NCBI GenBank assembly: GCA_929200255.1
Contig: CAKMYZ010000003.1
Span: 124,001-188,000, forward strand
DNA length: 64,000 bases
Direction of reading: 5' to 3'
From: an uncultured Alphaproteobacteria bacterium
GTDB lineage: Bacteria > Pseudomonadota > Alphaproteobacteria > Rhodobacterales > Rhodobacteraceae
Position numbers and translations under genes: made by a program. Below the pieces are notes generated by a model. That model had not been told where the DNA came from and did not search any database. It was given only the letters and a program-made list of their open reading frames with translations. Shown here piece by piece: positions 26,926 to 35,504 of the stretch (position 1 is the first letter of the stretch; each line of letters opens with the position of its first letter).

Positions 26926-27852
26926 TTAGCGGTCCTTGGGGTCAAGCGCATCACGCAATCCATCGCCAACAAAGAAGAAGGCAAAGATCGTGACGACAAA
27001 GAAAAATAATGGATAGGAGATCTGCCAGTAATAGCCGAACTGCATGGTACGCGACCCTTCGTTGATCAGCGCGCCAAGCGATGTGGCCGGTTCCTGCACG
27101 CCCAGTCCCAGAAAGCTGATGAAGCTTTCAAAGATGATCATATTGGGCACCAGGAGTGTGGCGTAAACGATGACGATGCCCAGCAGGTTTGGCACGATAT
27201 GGCGCAGGATAATCTTGACCGGATGCACCCCGGTGGCGACCGCCACCTCGACAAATTCCTTGTTTTTGATGGTCAGGGTCTGACCGCGGGCGATCCGGGC
27301 CATATCCAGCCAGGAAATCAACCCGATGCCCAAAAACAGCATAAAGATCGACCGACCAAAGATCACCAGCATCAGGATCAGCACGAACATGAAGGGGATC
27401 GACATCAACACATCGACAGTCCGCATCATCAGCCCATCAACACGGCCACCGTAGTAGCCCGCAGTGGCCCCGTAGAGTGTGCCGACAATGACAGCGACCA
27501 AGGAACCGACAACACCCACCATCAGTGAAATGCCCGTGCCCTGTACGGTCCGCGCGAAGAGGTCGCGCCCGTTGCTGTCGGTGCCAAAATAATGGCCAGT
27601 CTCTACCGATGGCACACCCTTGTAGGCGTTACTTCCGATCAGGCTAAAATCAACAAAGTCATTCTCGTATTCTGCAAAGACCCCACCGAAGAGGGTAAAG
27701 CCAGCGAGCAGCAATAGCATGATCAAGGATACAACCGCGGCCCGGTTGCGGAAGAACCGGGTGCGGGCATCGGCCCAAAGCGACCGGCCCTTTACTTCGG
27801 CCAGTTCCATCGCGTCGCCGACACCTTCGACGGCAGCTCTGTTGGGAAACAT
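26926..27852 (-). CDS. oppC: Oligopeptide ABC transporter permease OppC-type
   Basis: A 308-residue inner-membrane permease with about six membrane segments. The start chosen is ATG 27852 (MFPNRAAVEGVG), 13 bases after the oppB stop with AAAGGGG in the gap; the longer frame from 27915 would run back into oppB. The N-terminal cytosolic tail and first helix (AAVVSLIMLLLLAGFTLFGG) match the OppC/DppC pattern. The permease signature lies near VEVAVATGVHPVKIILRHIVPN, the EAA loop that docks on the ATPases. Confidence 0.92.
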   Translation of the reverse strand: MFPNRAAVEGVGDAMELAEVKGRSLWADARTRFFRNRAAVVSLIMLLLLAGFTLFGGVFAEYENDFVDFSLIGSNAYKGVPSVETGHYFGTDSNGRDLFARTVQGTGISLMVGVVGSLVAVIVGTLYGATAGYYGGRVDGLMMRTVDVLMSIPFMFVLILMLVIFGRSIFMLFLGIGLISWLDMARIARGQTLTIKNKEFVEVAVATGVHPVKIILRHIVPNLLGIVIVYATLLVPNMIIFESFISFLGLGVQEPATSLGALINEGSRTMQFGYYWQISYPLFFFVVTIFAFFFVGDGLRDALDPKDR

Positions 27853-27865
27853 CTGAAAGGCCCCT

Positions 27866-28789
27866 TTAATAGCGGATCTTGGGGTCGATCCACGCATAGA
27901 GGATATCGACCACAAGGTTGAACAGGATTGTCAGGGTGCCCACCAGAATGGTGATCCCCATGATCACGGAATAGTCGCGGTTAAAGGCAGAGTTCACAAA
28001 GAACTGCCCAATCCCGCCCGTAGAGAAAAACACATCAATGATGACAGAACCGGTGATCATGCCCACAAACGCCGGCCCCAGATAGGACAGGACGGGCAGG
28101 ATCGTGGGTTTCATCGCGTGACGCCAGATGACGCGGCGCATCGGTAAGCCCTTGGCCTGGGCGGTGCGAATAAAGTTGGTGTTCAGAACCTCTAACATCG
28201 ACGATCGCGTGATCCGTGCAATCGATGCCATGTAGGAGGTGGAAAGCGCAATGACCGGCATGATCAGGTAGTTCCACTGGCCGCCTTCCCAGCCACCACC
28301 GGGCAACCAGCCAAGCCAGAGCGTGAAGACCAGCAACAGGATAGGCGCCATCACAAAGTTCGGCAGCACCTGCGCGCCGATGGAAATGCCAACAGCCAGA
28401 TAATCCAGCCAGGAGTTTTGCTTGATCGCTGCGGCAACACCCAGTGAGACGCCAGTGGTGACGGCCACAACAAAGGACCAGAACCCGTAGGTCAGCGTGA
28501 CAGGAAAGCCCTGGGCGATTACGTCATTGACCGTGCGATCCTTGTATTGGAACGATGGGCCGAAATCGAATTGTGTGACCACACCGACCACATAGTTGAT
28601 GATCTGCTTCCAGAACGGTTGGTCCAGCCCGTATTTCGCCCTAATGTTGGCGAGCACTTCGGGCGGCAAAGGGCGTTCAGAATTGAATGGGCCACCAGGT
28701 GCGGAATACATCAGGATGAACGACAGAACGACCAATATTAAAAGGGTCGGAATAGCCACGGCAAGGCGGCGGGCAACAAAGCTCAGCAT
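27866..28789 (-). CDS. oppB: Oligopeptide ABC transporter permease OppB-type
   Basis: A 307-residue permease. It has the N-terminal first helix and the amphipathic segment of the OppB/DppB type (FVARRLAVAIPTLLILVVLS, APGGPF), a periplasmic part, and the EAA-loop region RTAQAKGLPMRRVIWRHAMK. It pairs with OppC to form the membrane channel. Between the oppA stop and this start lies a strong GC hairpin (28819-28845), which should lower downstream expression relative to the binding protein. Confidence 0.93.
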   Translation of the reverse strand: MLSFVARRLAVAIPTLLILVVLSFILMYSAPGGPFNSERPLPPEVLANIRAKYGLDQPFWKQIINYVVGVVTQFDFGPSFQYKDRTVNDVIAQGFPVTLTYGFWSFVVAVTTGVSLGVAAAIKQNSWLDYLAVGISIGAQVLPNFVMAPILLLVFTLWLGWLPGGGWEGGQWNYLIMPVIALSTSYMASIARITRSSMLEVLNTNFIRTAQAKGLPMRRVIWRHAMKPTILPVLSYLGPAFVGMITGSVIIDVFFSTGGIGQFFVNSAFNRDYSVIMGITILVGTLTILFNLVVDILYAWIDPKIRY

Positions 28790-28818
28790 GGGTTTAGTAT
28801 CCAGACAGAATAGGAAAA

Positions 28819-28845
28819 CCGCGCCCCCCGGGTCGGGGGGCGCGG
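28819..28845 (-). terminator. Intra-operon attenuator/terminator between oppA and oppB
   Basis: On the minus strand an 11-bp perfect GC-rich stem (CCGCGCCCCCC paired with GGGGGGCGCGG) with a loop of about 5 bases is followed directly by TTTTCC. It sits in the 73-base gap between the oppA stop and the oppB start. Such hairpins after solute-binding-protein genes partially terminate or protect the upstream message, giving more binding protein than permease. The short U-tract suggests partial rather than full termination. Confidence 0.8.
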
Positions 28846-28862
28846 CTTCTCACATGGTGTGA

Positions 28863-30497
28863 TTACTCGGCGATCTTATACAGATCTTTTGAGTACCAGT
28901 TCTGTTCGAAGTTCTCGTAGGGCCAGCCCTCGAGGTTCTCTGCGTACATGTAAACAGAGGCATAGTGGTAGATTGGAATGATCGGCGTGTCCTGCGCGAT
29001 GAATTCCTCTACCCGATCATAGTTGGCCTGTGGGTTCGAAGATGTCTTGGCCTCGGCCAGCAGGGCATCAACTTCTGGGTTGACGTATTTGCTGTCGTTG
29101 TACCCAGACTCGGACTGCATCAGATCAAGGAAGGTGGATGCCTCATTGTAGTCGGCACACCAGCCGCCGCGGGCCACATCAAAGTCGCCGTTGTTACGTG
29201 CTTCCAGGAATGTCTGCCATTCCTGATTGGCCAGTGTGGTTTCAACACCCAGCGTTTGTTTCCACATCTGGCTGATCGCGATTGCGACCGCCTTATGGGA
29301 TTCGTTGGTGTTGTAGACCAGGTCAATGCTTAGTGGGTTGTCAGAGCCGTAACCGGCACTGGCCAGAAGTTCCTGTGCCATTGCATTGCGTTCGTCCTGC
29401 GTCATAGACGCCATTGGGATATCTGGCGTCTCAAAGCCAGCCGTTGCCCAGTGCGTGAAGGTGTAGGCAGGTACTTGACCACCCGCCAAAACGTTTTCAA
29501 CGATGATATCGCGATCAACGGCAAGGCTAAGCGCTTTACGCACGTCAGCTATCTGCAGTTCCTCCGGGGCACCATCGCGGAGGTTGAACATGTAGTAGTA
29601 TGAGCAAGCACGCGGCACTGAAACGGCCTGATCGGGGAACTCTTCGGACAGGCGCGGGAATTGACCTGAGGGGACGATGGTCCGATCCAATTCGCCTGCC
29701 AGATAACGGGTCAGGGCGACGTTTTCGTCAAGAACGACCAGTTTCGTCACAGTTTCGAGGATTGTGTTTTCATTGTCCCAATACATCTCGTTGCGTTCGC
29801 GGACGAGTTTTTCCTGTGGAACGAATTCGGTCAGAACATAGGCCCCGTTTGACACCATGTTCTCTGGCAGAACCCAGTCGCTGCCGTGCGCTTCGACTGT
29901 TGCCTCATGCACAGGGAATGTCGTGCCATGGGTGACCATATAGGGGAAATAGGGCAGCGGCTGCGACAGGCGCACCTCAAGCGTTGTGTCGTCGATGGCA
30001 GTGACGCCGAGTTCTGATGGATCGACATCGCCCGCGATGACATCTGCGCCGTTCTCAATCGACATCAGTTCGACATACCAGCTGTAGGGTGATGCCAGCT
30101 CAGGTGATGCGGCACGTTGCCATGCATAGACGAAGTCGCCAGCCGTAACCGGATCGCCATTGGACCACTTGGCATTGTCGCGGAGGTTGAACGTGTAGAC
30201 GAGGCCGTCATCGCTGACGTCATGGTCAAGTGCGACACCGGGAACCAGGTTGCCAGCCGCGTCTTGGTTGTAAAGACCTTCAAAAAGGTCGCGGACGACA
30301 TCTGCGCCGTCAGTATCTTCGACAAGGCCCGGATCAATTGATGGGCTTTCATCGCCAACGCTATAGGTGAATGATTGGTCAGAGGCCAATGCTTCGCCGG
30401 TCACTGGGTGGGTCGCGTGTGCATCGGCATAAAGCGCGCCGGTGCTCGCGATGAGCAGGGCCGAGGTGCTGGCCAGAAGTTTTGTTCTCAATGTCAT
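28863..30497 (-). CDS. oppA: Periplasmic oligopeptide-binding protein OppA-type
   Basis: A 544-residue solute-binding protein (SBP family 5). The start chosen is ATG 30497 (MTLRTKLLAS) with AGGGA upstream; the 30533 start would put a charged stretch before the signal peptide. The signal peptide runs to about residue 26-28 (ALYADAHA). The family segments YSVGDESPSIDPGL, NLRDNAKWSNGDPVTAGDFVYAWQR and the closing PIIPIYHYASVYMY are clear. It captures peptides in the periplasm and delivers them to OppBC. Ligand preference cannot be read. Confidence 0.93.
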   Translation of the reverse strand: MTLRTKLLASTSALLIASTGALYADAHATHPVTGEALASDQSFTYSVGDESPSIDPGLVEDTDGADVVRDLFEGLYNQDAAGNLVPGVALDHDVSDDGLVYTFNLRDNAKWSNGDPVTAGDFVYAWQRAASPELASPYSWYVELMSIENGADVIAGDVDPSELGVTAIDDTTLEVRLSQPLPYFPYMVTHGTTFPVHEATVEAHGSDWVLPENMVSNGAYVLTEFVPQEKLVRERNEMYWDNENTILETVTKLVVLDENVALTRYLAGELDRTIVPSGQFPRLSEEFPDQAVSVPRACSYYYMFNLRDGAPEELQIADVRKALSLAVDRDIIVENVLAGGQVPAYTFTHWATAGFETPDIPMASMTQDERNAMAQELLASAGYGSDNPLSIDLVYNTNESHKAVAIAISQMWKQTLGVETTLANQEWQTFLEARNNGDFDVARGGWCADYNEASTFLDLMQSESGYNDSKYVNPEVDALLAEAKTSSNPQANYDRVEEFIAQDTPIIPIYHYASVYMYAENLEGWPYENFEQNWYSKDLYKIAE

Positions 30498-30810
30498 GAA
30501 AGATTTCCCTGTTGTTGTATCTCTGATGGACACAATCAGTAGCTGATTTGCGCATTCTTGCGCGGATGCGCGTATCTTTTTCCGTCATAATGGAAATGGC
30601 AAGGCCAATCCCGCTTTGACGCTGCGATAGTCTGTTTTACTTCTGAAAAACCCGATGTTGCGCAATAAGGTGAAAAAAATCCCGGCAGGCCGGTAATTTT
30701 CTAAGTAGGGTGTGATCTCGGGTCATCGAATCGTAAATGTGATGATGGTTATTGGCAAATTCCTGCCTCCGCGCTACCTCCGCAAAAGGTGTAAACGACG
30801 CAGGTACGCG
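30498..30810. promoter_or_regulatory. Divergent intergenic region between oppA and hemerythrin gene
   Basis: 313 bases with no supported gene. It must carry the oppA promoter (minus) and the promoter of the hemerythrin gene (plus). A pair of overlapping palindromes, GCGCA-TTCT-TGCGC and GCGC-GGAT-GCGC, lies near 30550-30572 within about 75 bases of the oppA start and could form a 5' UTR structure or operator. No sigma-70 box with good spacing was convincing on either strand. There are poly-T/poly-A patches near 30576-30583 and 30671-30680. Confidence 0.5.
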
Positions 30811-31380
30811 ATGAACGATCTCTCTCTTGCCAACCGGACGGGGCTGCCGGATGCACTGAAGGTCTTATTGGCGGAATATCCGCGTGATGATTGGGCTGCT
30901 TATCCGGGCTTTGACGGGTTGATTCGCTTTTGGCTGGACCGCCACCTGATGTTGCGCCGCCTGATGTCGGGCATGCGCAGCGGCACGGAAGCCCTGCTGG
31001 ATCGCAACCTGGAAGGGCCGCGCTATCTGGCGATGATCTCGCGCTACGGGGGGATGTTCGTCAACGGGCTGCACGAGCATCACACGGTTGAGGACACGCA
31101 TTATTTTCCCAGGCTGTCAGCCAAGGACGCACGGATCGAAAAGGGGTTCCAGATCCTCGACAAGGATCATCATGACTTGGATGCGTTTCTTACCGGTTTT
31201 GTCAGCCGTGCCAATGACGTGGTCGGGGCGGGGGTTGATCGAGAGAACCTGCAGACAACTGCCGGGCGATTTCAGGAAGAACTCACCAAACTGGAACGGC
31301 TGCTTGACCGGCATCTGGTTGACGAGGAAGAGCTGATCGTCCCTGTCATTTTACGCTATGGTTCGGCGGATCTGGGATAA
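30811..31380 (+). CDS. Hemerythrin HHE domain protein
   Basis: 189 residues from ATG 30811 (MNDLSLANRTG); the longer frame from 30712 has no support. A four-helix hemerythrin-like domain is indicated by HEHHTVEDTHYFP, KDHHDLDAFL and a C-terminal HLVDEEELIVPVI, giving the His and Glu ligands of a di-iron centre. Such cytosolic proteins bind O2 or NO or serve in iron and redox handling. The N-terminal half carries one more conserved helix (IRFWLDRHLMLRRLM), as in Rhodobacteraceae homologues. It stops 1 base before the convergent small secreted protein. Confidence 0.87.
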   Translation: MNDLSLANRTGLPDALKVLLAEYPRDDWAAYPGFDGLIRFWLDRHLMLRRLMSGMRSGTEALLDRNLEGPRYLAMISRYGGMFVNGLHEHHTVEDTHYFPRLSAKDARIEKGFQILDKDHHDLDAFLTGFVSRANDVVGAGVDRENLQTTAGRFQEELTKLERLLDRHLVDEEELIVPVILRYGSADLG

Positions 31381-31381
31381 C

Positions 31382-31744
31382 CTACCGCAATCTGAATGAT
31401 GCGGACGGGCCTGCACCGCGATCGACGGTAAAGCGCAGACGATCTTCACCCTGCGCTTCGACAAGCTGGCAGTTGTAAGGGATCAGATCGCCGCCCCAAT
31501 TCATCTCGCGGCAGAAATATCCATCTTCCCATGACCATGTGCCGGCAATGTCCCAACCCACGGCAGACCCATCAATCTGGCCGTTTTCAAGCACGCTCAG
31601 ACGCACGCCATAGAGGAGGTTGCGCAGCTCTTTGCCTTGGATCAACGCAAGAAAGGTCTGTTCGTCGTTCACAGGCGCATAGCCATCTGCGACCGCCTGG
31701 GTTGCCGCGCCAATAAGCGTCAGAGACAGGATTGCGTATTTCAT
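31382..31744 (-). CDS. Small secreted protein of unknown function
   Basis: 120 residues, starting at the second of two tandem ATGs (31744; GAGG is 6 bases upstream). The signal peptide MKYAILSLTLIGAATQAVADG is cleaved near residue 20, leaving about 100 periplasmic residues. The body has GTWSWEDGYFCREMNWGGD and PYNCQLVEAQGEDRLRF: two cysteines that could form a disulfide and a Trp-rich beta region. It resembles small 'dihydrodipicolinate reductase-adjacent' periplasmic proteins seen in roseobacters, but I cannot assign a family. It is co-directional with, and downstream of, dapB. Confidence 0.7.
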   Translation of the reverse strand: MKYAILSLTLIGAATQAVADGYAPVNDEQTFLALIQGKELRNLLYGVRLSVLENGQIDGSAVGWDIAGTWSWEDGYFCREMNWGGDLIPYNCQLVEAQGEDRLRFTVDRGAGPSASFRLR

Positions 31745-31824
31745 CATGCGCCTCTTTGTTGAAAAGACACCGTTGTTACGCACAAAAGGCGTGGCTGGTT
31801 CACTCTTCGCAAAGAGATTGGCGA

Positions 31825-32634
31825 TTATAGGCCTAAGACATCCAGCATATCGTATTCACCGGGCGACTTGTCTTGGCCCCAAAGGGCGGCTTTCAATGCG
31901 CCACGGGCAAAGATTGCACGATCCGTGGCCTGATGCCGCAGCACGATCCGCTCACCAGCTGCTGCAAACAGCACATCATGTTCACCCACAATGTCGCCAC
32001 CACGAATGGCGCTGAAACCAATGTCGCCCTTTTTGCGCGCTCCGGTAATCCCGTCGCGACCACTGTCGCTGACATCGCGCAGCGCAACACCGCGCCCTTC
32101 GGCAGCGGCTTCGCCCAGCATCAGGGCAGTGCCTGAGGGCGCATCGACCTTTTGGTTATGGTGGGCCTCGATGATCTCGATATCGAAATCATCGTCCAGC
32201 GCCGCAGCGACCTTGCGGGTCAGTTGCACCAGCAGGTTTACACCCAGGGACATATTGCCAGCGCGTATAATCGGGGCATGGCGTGCGGCTGCGTTGATGG
32301 CCTTGAGGTCATCGTCCGACAGCCCTGTTGTACCGATCACGTGGATTGCGCGGGCCTGTGCGGCCAGACCGGCAAACCCGACCGTTGCAGCCGGCGACGT
32401 AAAATCGATCACTGCCTGCGCCTTGGCAAACACCTCAACCGCGTCGTCAGTAACCGTCACACCCAGGGGTGCGCCGCCTGTTGCGGTGCCGATGTCCTGC
32501 CCGATCCATGCATGCCCTTCACGTTCCAGCAGTCCCACAAGACGACACTTGTTTGATGCCAGGACGGTTTGCGTCAGCATCTGGCCCATTTTGCCCGATG
32601 CCCCGGTGATTACGATGCCGGGTAAGTCTGTCAT
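31825..32634 (-). CDS. dapB: 4-hydroxy-tetrahydrodipicolinate reductase
   Basis: A 269-residue DapB in lysine/diaminopimelate biosynthesis, reducing the DapA product with NAD(P)H. The start is ATG 32634 ([18 protein letters not shown]) with GAAGGA upstream; the TTG 15 bases earlier is unlikely. Motifs: nucleotide-binding [10 protein letters not shown], and the active-site segment [18 protein letters not shown] with the catalytic His-His and Lys. Length normal. Divergent from rbfA with an 89-base shared promoter gap. Confidence 0.96.
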   Translation of the reverse strand: MTDLPGIVITGASGKMGQMLTQTVLASNKCRLVGLLEREGHAWIGQDIGTATGGAPLGVTVTDDAVEVFAKAQAVIDFTSPAATVGFAGLAAQARAIHVIGTTGLSDDDLKAINAAARHAPIIRAGNMSLGVNLLVQLTRKVAAALDDDFDIEIIEAHHNQKVDAPSGTALMLGEAAAEGRGVALRDVSDSGRDGITGARKKGDIGFSAIRGGDIVGEHDVLFAAAGERIVLRHQATDRAIFARGALKAALWGQDKSPGEYDMLDVLGL

Positions 32635-32723
32635 GGTCGTGTCCTTCAATCTTTGGTCCCGTCTTAGCGGCGGATCGCGCTTGACGCAAAGCCTTGCTTG
32701 GCAACGCTGCCGACAGCCCTTAA

Positions 32724-33128
32724 ATGGGCGTCATGGCAAAGAGCATGAACAGAGATGGCAAAGCCCCGACCCAGCGGATGCTGCGGGTGGGCGAAATGAT
32801 CCGGCGGACCCTGTCAGAGGTGTTGCAACGCGGTGACGTGCATGATGATGAACTGGCGCGCATGTCCATCACGGTGGGCGAGGTGCGGATGACACCTGAT
32901 CTGCGGATCGCGACCGCATTTGTCCTGCCTTTGGGTGGACAACATAAAGAAGAGGCGCTGGAGGTTCTGCGCCGCAACAAACACGAGATCCGCCATTTGG
33001 TCGTCAAAGGCGGGTCGATGAAGTTCGCGCCCGAGCTGCGGTTTGAAATTGATGGCACCTTTGATCAGATGGATGCCACCCGGGCCTTGTTGGCCGAAGA
33101 TCATGTGCGGCAGGATTTGGACGACTGA
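32724..33128 (+). CDS. rbfA: 30S ribosome-binding factor A
   Basis: A 134-residue RbfA, which matures the 5' end of 16S rRNA and helps cold adaptation. Clear family sequence: [40 protein letters not shown], and [20 protein letters not shown] with the KH-type fold. Either ATG 32724 or the in-frame ATG at 32733 could be the start, and neither has a strong ribosome site. The stop shares one base with the following secreted-protein gene (TGATG). Confidence 0.93.
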   Translation: MGVMAKSMNRDGKAPTQRMLRVGEMIRRTLSEVLQRGDVHDDELARMSITVGEVRMTPDLRIATAFVLPLGGQHKEEALEVLRRNKHEIRHLVVKGGSMKFAPELRFEIDGTFDQMDATRALLAEDHVRQDLDD

Positions 33129-33844
33129 TGCGCTGGGTCCCGGCAGCATTGCTGTTTTGGGCAACGCCCGCTGCGGCGGTGGTCTGCGAGGATGTGGAGT
33201 ATCTGAGCAAGAGCTATACTGCTTGTACGGTTGATGTAACCTCTGCGGCGCTGCGTCTCTATCATAAAGACTCTGATGGCGCAGTGATTGGCAGTTTCAG
33301 CGGTCTGGAGGATTTGCCAAGTGTGACACGGCTCATCTTTGCGATGAACGCGGGCATGTACCATGATGACCGCTCGCCTGTTGGGCACTATGTTGAGGAT
33401 GGGGTCGAAACGATGCGCGTTATCACCAACGCAGGCCCTGGCAATTTTGGGTTGCTGCCTAATGGGGTGTTTTGCCTGAACGATGGGTCGGCCCGGGTCT
33501 ATGAAACCTTGCAATATGTTGCGGAAGCGCCCGCCTGCCGCGATGCGACCCAATCTGGGCCTATGCTGGTGATCGATGGCGCGCTACATCCGCGGTTTCT
33601 GGAAGACAGCACCTCACGGTTTGTCCGCAATGGCGTTGGCACCTCTGCTGACGGTCGTGAAGCGGTTTTTGTCATTTCGAATGATGCCGTATCATTTTAC
33701 GAATTTGGCGGTTTCTTTCGCGACCATCTGGCACTGACCAATGCGCTTTATTTCGACGGCAAGGTGTCGCGGCTTTATGCCCGCGATCTGGGACGCAGTG
33801 ATTTTGGATTTCAGTTGGGGCCAATGGTTGCCGTGACTGAATAG
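33128..33844 (+). CDS. Secreted phosphodiester glycosidase family protein (NAGPA/DUF2233)
   Basis: 238 residues with a signal peptide ([17 protein letters not shown]). The body carries the pattern of the phosphodiester glycosidase domain: FAMNAGMYHDDRSPVGHYVEDG, NFGLLPNGVF, ATQSGPMLVIDG, RNGVGTSADGREAVFVIS, and LYFDGKVSRLYA. Bacterial members are periplasmic or exported and probably act on glycan-phosphate linkages; the substrate is not known. It is translationally coupled to rbfA by TGATG, although no functional link is evident. Confidence 0.87.
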   Translation: MRWVPAALLFWATPAAAVVCEDVEYLSKSYTACTVDVTSAALRLYHKDSDGAVIGSFSGLEDLPSVTRLIFAMNAGMYHDDRSPVGHYVEDGVETMRVITNAGPGNFGLLPNGVFCLNDGSARVYETLQYVAEAPACRDATQSGPMLVIDGALHPRFLEDSTSRFVRNGVGTSADGREAVFVISNDAVSFYEFGGFFRDHLALTNALYFDGKVSRLYARDLGRSDFGFQLGPMVAVTE

Positions 33845-33848
33845 GGCG

Positions 33849-33866
33849 GGTGGGTCGAGACCCACC
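33849..33866. repeat. Palindrome GGTGGGT-CGAG-ACCCACC
   Basis: A perfect 7-bp stem with a CGAG tetraloop in the short gap between the glycosidase-like gene and the convergent WYL regulator. It has no T-tract, so it is a weak intrinsic terminator at best. It resembles the small 'gtgggt..acccac' intergenic palindromes that I recall as recurrent in Rhodobacteraceae genomes. Only one copy was noticed in this window. Confidence 0.5.
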
Positions 33867-33897
33867 TTACATTTGTCACCATCGATCCATGACGCGA

Positions 33898-34632
33898 TCA
33901 TAGCGACAGGTCGTCCTCTGCCAAGGATGGTAGGAACGCCTTTTTTGGCAACAGCCGGAAGCGCACGCCCGTCGCCTGCGCGGCCAGCAACCGGTCGCAC
34001 CGAAATATCCGTGGACCCTGCCGCAGATGGTCGAAGGCAACGACATACCAGACCGGATACTTCAGCAACAGGTAATGTGGCGCGATCTGTCGCGCGGATG
34101 TTTGGCCATCCTCTCGTTGGTAGCGTATCGCCAACACGTCTTGGCCGACAAAGGCCTGATGCAAACTCTGCACGATACGTTTCGGCGGGGCACTGGCCCC
34201 CGCCTGCACGTAAGTCGATGCGGTGATCCCGATCAGTATACGCGATTTCAGGCGCTCTACCTTGGTGCGCTTCTCTGGCGAAAACGAGGCCACAAGTTGC
34301 CGCCGCACCGAGCCAAGGTTCGCCAAAAACATCGGAGAGTTCATCTGTTCAGCAACGGCGATGCTGATCAGAAGATCAACCGCTTCAGGGTAGGACAGGT
34401 TCATCCGGCCAACGCCCCAGTTCCGGTCAAGGCGCACACCGCCGCCCCGCCCACGATCAGCGTCGATCTGCATCCCCTGTTCCCGCATAAGCGCCAGATC
34501 GCGCGCAATCGTGCGCGTGCTGACATCATGTTCAACCGCCAGATCCTTGACCGTGCAATGCGCGTCCTGCTTGAGCTGCACTGCAAGCAGCTCCATCCGT
34601 CTTAACCGGTCCTGTGCATTTGCGCGGCTCAT
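33898..34632 (-). CDS. WYL-domain HTH transcriptional regulator
   Basis: A 244-residue YafY-type regulator. The N-terminal helix-turn-helix (CTVKDLAVEHDVSTRTIARDLALM, about 25-50) is followed by a WYL ligand-sensing domain with PHYLLLKYPVWYVVAFDHLRQGPRIFRCDRL. WYL domains bind nucleic acids or nucleotides and often control DNA-damage or defence genes. It is divergent from a VOC protein gene (96-base gap), which is the most likely target. Confidence 0.9.
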   Translation of the reverse strand: MSRANAQDRLRRMELLAVQLKQDAHCTVKDLAVEHDVSTRTIARDLALMREQGMQIDADRGRGGGVRLDRNWGVGRMNLSYPEAVDLLISIAVAEQMNSPMFLANLGSVRRQLVASFSPEKRTKVERLKSRILIGITASTYVQAGASAPPKRIVQSLHQAFVGQDVLAIRYQREDGQTSARQIAPHYLLLKYPVWYVVAFDHLRQGPRIFRCDRLLAAQATGVRFRLLPKKAFLPSLAEDDLSL

Positions 34633-34728
34633 GAAAGAAATAAGACATAAAATGTCGTATTTTTCAATACCAGCATCGCCATACCGACCGACGCAGACAG
34701 CATGCGGTCAGCAGACAGGAGCATACAT

Positions 34729-35085
34729 ATGAAAATGAACTATTTTGTTGTTGGCACAAACGGCATGGCGGCCTCTCAGTCATTTTATGATCAACTCTTC
34801 GCGCAGTCCGGCCTTCAGCGCGTGTCACCATCGGACCGCATGACCTATTGGCTGGGTGAAGGCTTTGCCTTTGCAGTCGCGCTGCCCTTTGACACGAAAC
34901 CGGCGACCAACGGAAATGGCACGATGGTGGGTTTTTGCGTTGGATCCAGTGAAGACGTCAAAAGGCTGCACCAACGGGCTATTAATCTGGGCGGTTCGTG
35001 CGAAGGCGCACCAAATCAGCGGGGGCCGCGGTTTTCGGCATATGTGCGCGATCTTGATGGCAACAAGCTGTGTTTGTCTGACTAA
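34729..35085 (+). CDS. VOC-family (glyoxalase-like) protein
   Basis: 118 residues from ATG 34729 (MKMNYFVVGTN) with CAGGAG upstream. One vicinal-oxygen-chelate unit is visible: SQSFYDQLFAQSGLQRV, MTYWLGEGFAFAVALPFD, and the C-terminal RDLDGNKLCLSD, the usual metal-ligand edge strand. Members act as glyoxalases, dioxygenases or resistance proteins; the substrate is unknown. It is divergent from the WYL regulator. Its stop codon overlaps that of the convergent NUDIX gene by 4 bases. Confidence 0.88.
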   Translation: MKMNYFVVGTNGMAASQSFYDQLFAQSGLQRVSPSDRMTYWLGEGFAFAVALPFDTKPATNGNGTMVGFCVGSSEDVKRLHQRAINLGGSCEGAPNQRGPRFSAYVRDLDGNKLCLSD

Positions 35086-35504
35086 GGGATGTTGCGGTGC
35101 GGCTCTTCGACCAAATCAATCACGGTCTGCACATTCGGGCTTTGGTGCAAGGCGGCGATCTCATTGCAGGTAAACCACCCTGCATCCGCAGCATCGTCAG
35201 CTGCAACGGGCGTGCCGCTTTCATAGCGGCACAGAACGGCGGCCAGCAGATAGTGATAGCGTACCGCGCCGCGGGCATCGCGCGCGATTACGTCGACATT
35301 GGTCAGATAGCGTAGTGCTGTGCCAGTTACCCCGGTTTCCTCGTGCAATTCACGTACTGCGGCGGAGAGTGCTGTTTCGCCCAATTCCACATGGCCACCG
35401 GGAAAGCCCCAGGTATCGGCGTTTGGTTCTTTGGCGCGTTTAACCAGTAGGAAACGCCCCTCGTGTCGCACCACAGCAATGGCACCCAGTTTGGGATGGG
35501 TCAT
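35082..35504 (-). CDS. NUDIX hydrolase
   Basis: A 140-residue NUDIX protein with the complete box G-x5-E-x7-RELHEETGV (from GHVELGET, about residues 38-60). It cleaves a nucleoside diphosphate linked to some moiety; MutT-like or ADP-ribose specificity cannot be told. The opening HPKLGAIAVVRHEGRFLLVKR is typical. It overlaps the SGNH hydrolase stop by 4 bases (ATGA), so the two are co-translated. Confidence 0.92.
   Translation of the reverse strand: MTHPKLGAIAVVRHEGRFLLVKRAKEPNADTWGFPGGHVELGETALSAAVRELHEETGVTGTALRYLTNVDVIARDARGAVRYHYLLAAVLCRYESGTPVAADDAADAGWFTCNEIAALHQSPNVQTVIDLVEEPHRNIP

Noticed and set aside
30541-30600. Riboswitch or sRNA in the oppA leader
   Set aside because: Only short GCGCA-type palindromes are visible; no known riboswitch consensus could be matched.
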